In this document: in pieces, positions 1 to 6,075 of the stretch
Layout: each line of letters starts with the position of its first letter
Numbering within the stretch: the first letter of the stretch is position 1
Source of the DNA: Gammaproteobacteria bacterium
Lineage (GTDB): Bacteria; Pseudomonadota; Gammaproteobacteria; Methylococcales; Methylomonadaceae
Reading direction: 5' to 3'
DNA: 10,515 bases
Assembly (NCBI GenBank): GCA_024276805.1
Contig: JAJRWJ010000077.1
Location: 1 to 10,515 of the forward strand
Notes under the pieces: model-generated
The model's database searches: none
Seen by the model: only the letters and a program-made list of their open reading frames with translations
Told to the model about the DNA's origin: nothing
Translations under genes and position numbers: made by a program

Positions 1-1029
1 CCACTGGCACAAGATTTGATCCCGATCCGCGTGCGAAGCGATTCGTCCAACATCGCTGAAATTATCGCGGAAACAGACCGAGAGAACAAAGTGTTTTCCA
101 TCGCTGATCTCGATCAGGGCGGAGGCGCAAGTCATGCTGATGCATATAGGTCGTTGAATTTGCATCGTGAATATTTTATTGAGGCAAACATTCGCTGCGT
201 ATTTTGGGTGACGGAACGAGAAGCGCAGCAACTCTCTTTGATCGCGCCGGATTTTTGGGCCTTTCGTCATCGTGTCATTGACCTTGTGGGACATCGCGCC
301 ACGCCCAACCGCTCTGCATTGTTTCAAGGGCTGGTGTGGACAGAATGGCCTTGGCATGTTTTCAAGAACGACACGGAAACAGCCTTGACGTATCGTAAAC
401 AGCTCCTGGAAAAACTGCCGGACAAGCCTGAAACGGCGCTCATGCGCATTAATTTGTATGCGGAAATAGCTGGTCTACATGTGCAGGAGGAAAACTGGCC
501 ACAAGCCTTGGATGCAATAAAGCGCGGCCTGGACAGCATGCCTGCCGTAACGCTCCCTGAACTCGAAGCAAGATTGTTGGTCTGTTTGGCCATCATACTT
601 CTTCAAATGGAGCACTATAGCCAGGCTCATGCAGCTCTTCAAAAGGCAGTGCTTTTAGCACCCGATCATGATGATGTTTTGACCCTTCTTGCGCAAGTGA
701 ACAGGCTGGAAGGGCGACGCTCCGAAGCCCTTGCCTATATAAAAAAGGCAATTCGCCTGCAACCAGAACGTGCGGCCTCCTGGAATGAGTGTGGTAATAT
801 TTATGCAGATTTGGGAAGAATTGCACAAGCGCTGGATGCCTATCAAAAAGCATTTGACATCTTCCCCGAACATGTGGTTCCTCTGATAAACAAAAGTGCC
901 GTTTTAGCGTCAACGAACCGTTTGAATGAAGCACGGGAAACGCTGGCTTTGGTTCCCGCTAACAAGATGGTGAACTTAAGAAGGATCGCAAAAAGGCGGG
1001 GCTTTGAATTTCTGGCGGAAATAAAATGA
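1..1029 (+). CDS. Degenerate P-loop (STAND-like) domain plus TPR protein, 5' end missing
   Basis: The reading frame is open from the first base (P-L-A-Q-D before a TTG at 16), so the true start lies upstream; the TTG should not be taken as the start. Stop is TGA at 1027-1029. The first ~95 visible residues are the end of an alpha/beta domain. A strand reading VFSIADLD resembles a Walker B strand, and the segment at 154-285 (key motifs LNLHREYF, FWVT, APDFWAFRHRVIDL) aligns without gaps, 12 of 44 residues identical, with residues 107-150 of the 714-aa protein downstream. Helical TPR-type repeats fill the rest, the clearest at about 610-915 (for example WNECGNIYADLGRIAQALDAY). TPRs bind proteins; no enzymatic residues are seen. 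It is probably a cytoplasmic scaffold or sensor subunit partnered with a P-loop ATPase, perhaps encoded upstream. The next gene starts 48 bp later with no terminator visible between them, so co-transcription with the two-component genes is possible. Confidence 0.85.
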   Translation, partial: PLAQDLIPIRVRSDSSNIAEIIAETDRENKVFSIADLDQGGGASHADAYRSLNLHREYFIEANIRCVFWVTEREAQQLSLIAPDFWAFRHRVIDLVGHRATPNRSALFQGLVWTEWPWHVFKNDTETALTYRKQLLEKLPDKPETALMRINLYAEIAGLHVQEENWPQALDAIKRGLDSMPAVTLPELEARLLVCLAIILLQMEHYSQAHAALQKAVLLAPDHDDVLTLLAQVNRLEGRRSEALAYIKKAIRLQPERAASWNECGNIYADLGRIAQALDAYQKAFDIFPEHVVPLINKSAVLASTNRLNEARETLALVPANKMVNLRRIAKRRGFEFLAEIK

Positions 1030-1077
1030 AAAACCTTTTAGCAGAACACTTTGCATTGAAAATGGATTAGCCAGTTT

Positions 1078-3228
1078 ATGCTAAGCTTGAAAGACATCTT
1101 GTTTCTTAATGTCCTTTTAGCCATTTTTCTTGCTGGCGTTATTTCCATAAAGCGAAAACTCATCGGAAGCCAGAGCTTTTTGTTGCTGTCATCCGTGCTG
1201 TTGACGTGCTATGTTGTGGATCTACTCTACACATATCGAGTGTTCACCGAAGCCAAAATAGTTCTGATAACCTTATATTTGGGAAATACAGTTGCCGCAA
1301 CGTCTCTTCTCTTTTTCGCTTTGCAATATGCAAATCATCGTGTCTGGTTGCAATTTCCGCGTTGGACGCTCTTCTTTGTGGAGCCAATGATTTCTTTGCT
1401 AACAGTGATCGGCCTTTCTGCAGAGACCAAAATCCAGGGAACCCTTTTGCCGTATCCCCCACCTTTGTTCTGGGTTTGGGACTACTTCCACAAATTTTAC
1501 ATTGTCTCAATCCTGTTTCTCGCAATCGTCATCGTTGCGCCACGCGTATCTTTAGGCATTGGAGCCTTACGACGGACATCAATCACAGTATTGGGGGCTT
1601 CTTTTGTTCCCGTAATTCCCTTAGCCTTAGGGTTTGGTATTACCCTTGAGCCTTTTCCTCTGCAGATGTTCGCGTTTACCTTGAGTGGCATTGTCATTGG
1701 CTTAGCATTGTTCCGCTCCAACGCCATTGGTCTTATGCCTATCTCGCGTCATCACATTGTGGAGAATATGCGTGAAGGCTGGATACTCCTGGATAGTCAG
1801 AACCGCCTGATCGATGCAAACGCTTCCGCCGAGAAAATGCTGGATATTTCAAGAGCGCGAATATATGGGGCAGATGCGAAAACGATCTTTTCTCCCTGGC
1901 CCAACATTATCAGGACCCTGGAAACCGGGCAGGAATTGGAGGCTAAAAGCTCTTTTACTGTTCACGGAGAGATTTTGTACCTGCACGTCAGGGTATTGCA
2001 CATAAAAGACCCTGCGGGCCTGATCACTGGACGCCTGATACTCCTGCGTGATTATACAGAACGTCGAAAAGCCGAAGTAGCCCGTCAACAAGCACTGGAT
2101 GAAATGTTTAGTCTGCTTCATTCAATTTCCGGGGCAGCCAGCCATTCCGAGAATATGAACGACTTTATCACAGCATCGATGTACCAGCTGGCATATTCTT
2201 TTGCAAGCCAAATGACAGCGGTTTTCCTGAATGACAGGGAAGCCAAAGATGATCGTTTCCTGCTCGTTGCCCATCATGGTATCATGGCTAAGCATGTGGA
2301 AAGTTTAGCCTTTCTGGATCGAAGATATGAACTTGTTTCGCAGGTCCTGGAATCGCAAAAATCCCTTTTGATAAGCGACGCTCAAACCGATGCTCGAATT
2401 CCGGCTTTTCTCCGCAACGCTTTTGTGGGCAGCTTGCTTGTGGCCCCCATCATTGCCGAGGACGAATTCGTCGGTCTGATTCTCCTGACGCGTGAAAACA
2501 AGACATATAGCAACGACGAGATCGTCCGCCTTGAAATAGCAGCGGAGCAGGTCGGCTCCTTTGTACGGAGCGACCGCCGACGACACATTGCCAGCACCCT
2601 GGCCGAACGTCAACGCTTGATCCGTGACCTGCACGATTCGGTCACCCAGCGACTGTACGCCCTCGTCATGACAACCGAGGCCGCCCATCTGGGTCTACAG
2701 TCTGGAACGCTGTTGCAGCCGGGAGAAGTCATCACACAACTTGGCTTTCATGCACGTCAGGCGCTAAAAGAAATGCGCCTGTTTTTGCACAAATTACAAC
2801 CCATTGACCTCGAACGGGATGGATTGGCTGTCGTACTAATGCGCCGACTGGAAGCAGTTGAAGGTCGCGCCGGGCTGGAAAGAGAGGTGGACATTAACGA
2901 GAATATCGTTCTTGGCCCTGAAGAAGAACTCGCTCTGTTTTTTATTGCCCAAGAGGCCTTGAACAACATCCTTAAGTATGCCAATGCCAGCGCCATCAAA
3001 GTGAAATTGAAAAAAGCTAAAGTAAACATCAGACTTGAAATCAGTGACAATGGGTGCGGTTTTGATGTAAAAAAAGTAAGTCAGTTTGGTCTCGGACTGA
3101 AAAACATGCGAACGCGTGCAAAGCAGATTGGTGCTAAGATGAAAGTAAGCTCAGCACCAGGACAAGGCACGAAAATTACTGTACTGCTCAGGCATAAAAA
3201 GTCGCGGGATACTGTCGAGGGAAAATGA
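1078..3228 (+). CDS. Membrane sensor histidine kinase, 7TM-PAS-GAF-HisKA_3-HATPase (NarL family)
   Basis: This 716-aa kinase should sense a signal at the membrane, autophosphorylate on His and pass phosphate to the response regulator encoded next. Seven hydrophobic segments fill residues 1-215 (about 6-24, 33-51, 60-82, 96-114, 138-156, 168-190, 195-213), matching the N-terminal 7TM region found in many kinases. A PAS domain with its C-terminal cap follows at about 222-330 (ENMREGWILLDSQNRLIDAN), then a GAF domain at about 345-500. The HisKA_3 dimerisation helix has the H-box IRDLHDSVTQ; H519 is the expected phosphoacceptor, and D520 and Q524 fit the HDxxxQ phosphatase motif of this class. 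The ATPase domain shows an N box (AQEALNNILKYA, N629/N630), a G1 box DNGCGFD (657-663) and a G2 box FGLGLKNM (670-677), so all catalytic boxes are intact. Its stop overlaps the next start in ATGA. The Shine-Dalgarno sequence is weak (GGA at 1064-1066). The signal is unknown. Confidence 0.95.
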   Translation: MLSLKDILFLNVLLAIFLAGVISIKRKLIGSQSFLLLSSVLLTCYVVDLLYTYRVFTEAKIVLITLYLGNTVAATSLLFFALQYANHRVWLQFPRWTLFFVEPMISLLTVIGLSAETKIQGTLLPYPPPLFWVWDYFHKFYIVSILFLAIVIVAPRVSLGIGALRRTSITVLGASFVPVIPLALGFGITLEPFPLQMFAFTLSGIVIGLALFRSNAIGLMPISRHHIVENMREGWILLDSQNRLIDANASAEKMLDISRARIYGADAKTIFSPWPNIIRTLETGQELEAKSSFTVHGEILYLHVRVLHIKDPAGLITGRLILLRDYTERRKAEVARQQALDEMFSLLHSISGAASHSENMNDFITASMYQLAYSFASQMTAVFLNDREAKDDRFLLVAHHGIMAKHVESLAFLDRRYELVSQVLESQKSLLISDAQTDARIPAFLRNAFVGSLLVAPIIAEDEFVGLILLTRENKTYSNDEIVRLEIAAEQVGSFVRSDRRRHIASTLAERQRLIRDLHDSVTQRLYALVMTTEAAHLGLQSGTLLQPGEVITQLGFHARQALKEMRLFLHKLQPIDLERDGLAVVLMRRLEAVEGRAGLEREVDINENIVLGPEEELALFFIAQEALNNILKYANASAIKVKLKKAKVNIRLEISDNGCGFDVKKVSQFGLGLKNMRTRAKQIGAKMKVSSAPGQGTKITVLLRHKKSRDTVEGK

Positions 3229-3881
3229 ATACGCCCATCAAAGTTCTCGTCGTGGAAGATCAGGCTGTGGTCAGGCAAGGATTAATTGCAATCCTCTCCT
3301 TCCACGCGGATATTGAAGTCATCGGCGAGGCCGAAAACGGCATCGAGGCTGTAAAGCTGGTAAAGCAGCTCGATCCGGACGTGGTTCTCTTGGACTTGGT
3401 CATGCCTGAACAGGATGGATTGACGACAATTCCAGAAATTGTAAAAATTGCGCCACAGACAAAGATCCTGATCGTGACCGGTTTTGGTGAAGCAGACAGG
3501 GTATATCAAGCGATCAAATTGGGCGCTTTGGGGTATTTGCTAAAAGATTCTACGCATGACCAGTTCCTCAAGGCAATTTACGATGTTTCCAAAGGGGAGG
3601 CTTTCATTCCTCCATCCATCGCACTGCGCATGATCCGGGAGATCAAAGAGGTTTCCACTCCTCCCGAGACAGAATCCCCGTTGACGCAAAGGGAATTGCA
3701 GACCTTGCGATTTATCGCTCAAGGGTTATCCAACCAGGACATCGCCAAGAAAATGGTGGTTCACGAGCGTACTGTTGCAAAATATGTCAGCAACATCCTG
3801 AGCAAGTTACATTTGGTCAATCGAACACAAGCAGCCCTGTATGCACTGCGAGAGGGGCTAATTGACTTGGACGACCAATAA
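3225..3881 (+). CDS. NarL/LuxR-family response regulator
   Basis: This 218-aa DNA-binding response regulator is the evident partner of the upstream kinase; the genes share ATGA (4-bp overlap) and a strong Shine-Dalgarno sequence (GAGGGA, 3217-3222) precedes the start. The receiver domain (about 5-120) has the acidic pair E11/D12, phosphoacceptor D57 in VVLLDLVMP, T85 in ILIVTGF and K107 in GYLLKD, so the phosphorylation site is complete. A LuxR-type helix-turn-helix domain occupies about 152-215, with the hallmarks LTQRELQTLRFIAQGLSNQDIA and ERTVAKYVSNILSKL. The length and layout are those of LiaR/DegU-type regulators. Targets cannot be read from the sequence. The downstream MraZ/ATPase/TPR operon is a candidate because it is the next transcription unit, but no site supports this. 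An intrinsic terminator follows 32 bp after the stop. Confidence 0.95.
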   Translation: MNTPIKVLVVEDQAVVRQGLIAILSFHADIEVIGEAENGIEAVKLVKQLDPDVVLLDLVMPEQDGLTTIPEIVKIAPQTKILIVTGFGEADRVYQAIKLGALGYLLKDSTHDQFLKAIYDVSKGEAFIPPSIALRMIREIKEVSTPPETESPLTQRELQTLRFIAQGLSNQDIAKKMVVHERTVAKYVSNILSKLHLVNRTQAALYALREGLIDLDDQ

Positions 3882-3913
3882 GGTTGGAATGTTCTAGAAA
3901 TGGAAAGCTTCTT

Positions 3914-3952
3914 GAGCGTTCTGGGAAAACAAACCCAGAGCGTTTTTATTTT
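3914..3952 (+). terminator. Rho-independent terminator of the two-component operon
   Basis: A 12-bp stem (arms 3914-3925 and 3934-3945, including three G-U pairs; core CTGGG/CCCAG) closes an 8-nt loop AAAACAAA. The 3' arm runs into a T-rich tract ending at 3952. It lies 32 bp after the response regulator stop and separates it from the MraZ-led operon. Confidence 0.85.
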
Positions 3953-4079
3953 AAGCGCTGAAATACATGGCAGGGCCGCTGTGTATGGCAAGAACGCCAT
4001 TATTCGCTGCTTTTTAGCCGCCTGTGACAGCACACAATTTCAGGCTACCACGATTTTTTGAGAGGTTGCGTCATCAAAA

Positions 4080-4095
4080 TGGTCAAAAATGACCA
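4080..4095. promoter_or_regulatory. Perfect inverted repeat, possible operator
   Basis: TGGTCA and TGACCA are separated by AAAA, with no mismatch in the arms. The spacing of half-site centres is 10 bp, about one helical turn, which suits a dimeric regulator. It lies ~260 bp before the MraZ-like start. It is not followed by a T-tract, so it is not an intrinsic terminator. A chance dyad is possible. Confidence 0.35.
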
Positions 4096-4305
4096 GAAAA
4101 CATGGGGGATTTTATCGCCTATCACGCTGATTAAATGAACCCTATTTTTCGCGAACAGGGGATAGCCCAAAACAAGGCGTCGACGGTAGCCAAAAATACC
4201 AAGGAACCTTTCCGGGAAACGACGTTTTTCTGCGCATTTTTTCCCAGCAAAAGGGCGAAGCCACAAAACCATCTTTATTCGGTTTCGTTTTTCTCGTGCA
4301 ACTCC

Positions 4306-4311
4306 TACAAT
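4306..4311 (+). promoter_or_regulatory. Candidate -10 element of the MraZ-led operon
   Basis: TACAAT differs from the TATAAT consensus at one position and would start transcription around 4318, giving a ~24-nt leader before the ATG at 4342. No good -35 box is present at 16-18 bp upstream (the region reads TTTCGT or TTCGTT), so the promoter might need an activator or might not be real. Confidence 0.35.
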
Positions 4312-4328
4312 AGCAGTGAAAATAAATT

Positions 4329-4332
4329 GGAG
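4329..4332 (+). promoter_or_regulatory. Ribosome binding site that decides the MraZ-like start
   Basis: GGAG lies 9 nt before the ATG at 4342. The alternative ATG at 4366, where homology to MraZ begins (MFYGQY), has only a poor AGTGAG placed 3 nt away. The longer ATG at 4135 has no clear site. I therefore chose 4342. Confidence 0.5.
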
Positions 4333-4341
4333 CCGGTTGGA

Positions 4342-4803
4342 ATGAGAACAGGGAACAGTGAGCCTATGTTTTATGGGCAATACACAATTCCGTTTAGCAG
4401 CAAAAAAATCCTGACTTTGCCAGAAGCTTTTGCCAGCAGCCTAAGTGGGGATGTTTTTGTTACCCAGGGGATTGATCGCAATTTACTGATCATGCCTGAA
4501 AGTACATTTACCGAGTTGTATCGGCGCGTCATAGCGATGAACATTGCCGATCCGTTGGCTCGCTTGCTGCAGAGATTGTTCTTGGGGAATGCCACACTTG
4601 CCAACCTGAGCCAATCGCGGCAAATGGAATTGTCAGAGCGTTTGTGCGAATATGCCGAATTGTCTGACGAGAATGTTATTTTGGTTGGACAAGGAGACTA
4701 CTTTGAAGTTTGGTCTCGTTCCCATTGGGAGAAACAAAATGCCGATCTGCAGGATGCCAAAACGAATGCGGATCGCTTTGCCTATCTGGACCTAAGTTTT
4801 TAG
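4342..4803 (+). CDS. MraZ-like double SpoVT-AbrB protein, diverged paralogue outside the dcw cluster
   Basis: This 153-aa protein (start at 4342; homology begins at M9) has the MraZ architecture of two AbrB-like halves and the usual length of the family. Shared landmarks are the opening MFYGQY, the junction RLLQRLFLGNA (compare RRVQRLLLGHA in E. coli MraZ), and the second-half ending VILVGQGDYFEVWSRSHW (compare VMLVGQFNKFELWDETTW). MraZ is normally the first gene of the division/cell-wall cluster and is a DNA-binding repressor. Here it stands before an ATPase/TPR operon. Both DxxxR signature motifs are lost: the first reads SSKKI (S19, I23) and the second SQSRQ (S90, Q94). It may bind a different sequence, or have become a purely structural ring. 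The next gene starts 12 bp after its stop. The fold assignment is firm; the regulatory role is inference. Confidence 0.88.
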   Translation: MRTGNSEPMFYGQYTIPFSSKKILTLPEAFASSLSGDVFVTQGIDRNLLIMPESTFTELYRRVIAMNIADPLARLLQRLFLGNATLANLSQSRQMELSERLCEYAELSDENVILVGQGDYFEVWSRSHWEKQNADLQDAKTNADRFAYLDLSF

Positions 4804-4815
4804 CAAGGTATAACC

Positions 4816-6075
4816 ATGATAGATTATCTGGATTACGAACAAGCGCAAGACTTCAATCGAGCCTGGCTCAACTTTGAGCTGGATCTGCCTCTACGGCCGA
4901 CGTCTGACGGTCAGGCCAATCCATTTTACGTGAATCGGCTTGGCAATCCCCTGGCGGAGTTGAGGGACGCTCTGCTGGCGCCATTTTATAAGCCTCCGAA
5001 ATTCTTCTTTTCCGGGCATCGGGGTTGTGGGAAGTCAACCGAACTGCTTCACCTGTTGGGGGACCGGGAAATCCAGAAGAAATACTGGCCGATCAATTTC
5101 AGCATCCGCCAGGATGCGGACATTATCGATCTGGATTTCCGCGATGTCTTGCTCGCCATTGGCGGACGCCTGTTCCGCGAATATCGGCAGGCGGGTGGGG
5201 AATTGCCAGACCAGTTGCTTAGAGAACTCGATAGCTGGAAGGGAAAAGTCGAACAAGAGGTCGAAACGATCGTAGACGGACGCGTGTCAGGAGAGATCGC
5301 CGCCGGGATCGACGCATTTTTTGCCAACGCTGGGCTGCGCATGAAATTGGAACCAGCAACACGGGTGGAGATCCGCCAGACCTTCGAAAAAGATATTACC
5401 GGGTTGATCGCGGTCATTAATGCAATCGCTTCCGCAATTTATGCCAAAGAGCGACGCTTCCCCTTGGTCCTGATCGATGACATGGACAAGCCGGAACTGG
5501 AGAAAGCCCGCGCCATATTCCACGATCGCCGCGAGATCATGACCCAACCGGACTGCGCCATTGTCTATACGGTTTCCAGCGCATTGTTTTACAGCAAAGA
5601 ATTCGATGCTATTCGCGACCAAGCCATTTTCTTGTCCAACATCAATCTTTACAGTCAATCAAATGAAGATATTTCTCAAGCCGGGTATGACACGCTCAGA
5701 GAATTCATCGACTTGCGGATGGCGCCTTCCCTGATTGATGATGAGGCGCTGGACTTGGCAATCCAGTATAGCGGCGGGGTTTTCAGGGAAATGGCGCGCA
5801 TCATGCGGACGTCCATTGGACGTGCCCGCCGCCGCAATGCAGCACAGATCGAAATCGAGGATATTGAGTGGTCTGCAACCGAGATCCGCAATGAATATCG
5901 CCGCATCCTCGATAAGGAAGATATCAAACTTCTGCGAACGATCCACAAGACAAAACGATTGGAATATGTCGACCGTCTGCGCCCCTTATTACAGCTATTG
6001 GCCATCTTGGAATACCGTGACGGCGAAAACTGGTGTGACATTCACCCCGTGTTAAGGAAATTGATCAATGGCTAG
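4816..6075 (+). CDS. P-loop ATPase of STAND/AAA type
   Basis: This 419-aa protein should bind and hydrolyse ATP as a conformational switch. Walker A is GHRGCGKST at 67-75, preceded by the strand KFFFS. Walker B is LVLIDDMDK at 217-225. A sensor-1-like strand AIVYTVSSALFYS sits at 248-260. The segment SGGVFREMARIMRTSIGRARR (319-339) looks like the small helical lid of STAND and ORC/Cdc6-type ATPases. The C-terminus (about 365-419, with YRDGENWCDIHPVL) looks like a winged-helix tail. The insert at about 105-195 between the Walker motifs is helical and of unknown role. No effector domain (TIR, CHAT, nuclease, peptidase) and no repeat sensor are fused to it; the repeat domains are in the next genes. 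AAGG at 4805-4808 is a good ribosome site. It overlaps the next gene by 8 bp, suggesting coupled translation and a shared complex. KAP-type or other AAA subfamilies are alternatives. Confidence 0.88.
   Translation: MIDYLDYEQAQDFNRAWLNFELDLPLRPTSDGQANPFYVNRLGNPLAELRDALLAPFYKPPKFFFSGHRGCGKSTELLHLLGDREIQKKYWPINFSIRQDADIIDLDFRDVLLAIGGRLFREYRQAGGELPDQLLRELDSWKGKVEQEVETIVDGRVSGEIAAGIDAFFANAGLRMKLEPATRVEIRQTFEKDITGLIAVINAIASAIYAKERRFPLVLIDDMDKPELEKARAIFHDRREIMTQPDCAIVYTVSSALFYSKEFDAIRDQAIFLSNINLYSQSNEDISQAGYDTLREFIDLRMAPSLIDDEALDLAIQYSGGVFREMARIMRTSIGRARRRNAAQIEIEDIEWSATEIRNEYRRILDKEDIKLLRTIHKTKRLEYVDRLRPLLQLLAILEYRDGENWCDIHPVLRKLING

Larger units (their letters stand above)
3953..4341. other. Intergenic region upstream of the MraZ-like gene
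   Basis: Apart from the preceding terminator, I see no convincing gene here. The frame of the MraZ-like gene stays open back to an ATG at 4135, but those ~69 residues have no resemblance to the family and no good Shine-Dalgarno sequence. The region holds a perfect 6-bp inverted repeat (4080-4095), 8-bp palindromes TTCGCGAA (4148-4155) and CGTCGACG (4178-4185), an 11-bp dyad TTTCCGGGAAA (4209-4219), and a partial direct repeat TAGCC(C)AAAA at 4163 and 4187. Such a dense set of short symmetric elements fits a regulatory region, but none matches a site I can name. Confidence 0.6.

Noticed and set aside
16..18. TTG at 16 as start codon of the first gene
   Set aside because: The frame is open to the window edge and the domain shared with the 714-aa protein would be cut in half, so the gene is simply truncated.
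593..934. Minus-strand open frame opposite the first gene
   Set aside because: It lies opposite well-formed TPR coding sequence, has no ribosome site I can support and shows no recognisable domain.
4043..4191. Distant inverted pair GGCTACC (4043-4049) and GGTAGCC (4185-4191)
   Set aside because: Only 7 bp arms 135 bp apart, with no mobile-element gene or target duplication, so chance is sufficient.
4209..4245. Possible second hairpin GGGAAA/TTTCCC
   Set aside because: The stem is short, the loop is about 20 nt and no T-tract follows, so it is not supported as a terminator.
4135..4341. N-terminal extension of the MraZ-like gene from the ATG at 4135
   Set aside because: The extra residues do not resemble the family, which starts at MF-GQY. 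There is no good Shine-Dalgarno sequence, and a -10-like box lies inside the segment.
4045..4380. Minus-strand open frame across the intergenic region
   Set aside because: Its product is basic and has no recognisable pattern. It overlaps the likely promoter and start of the MraZ-like gene.
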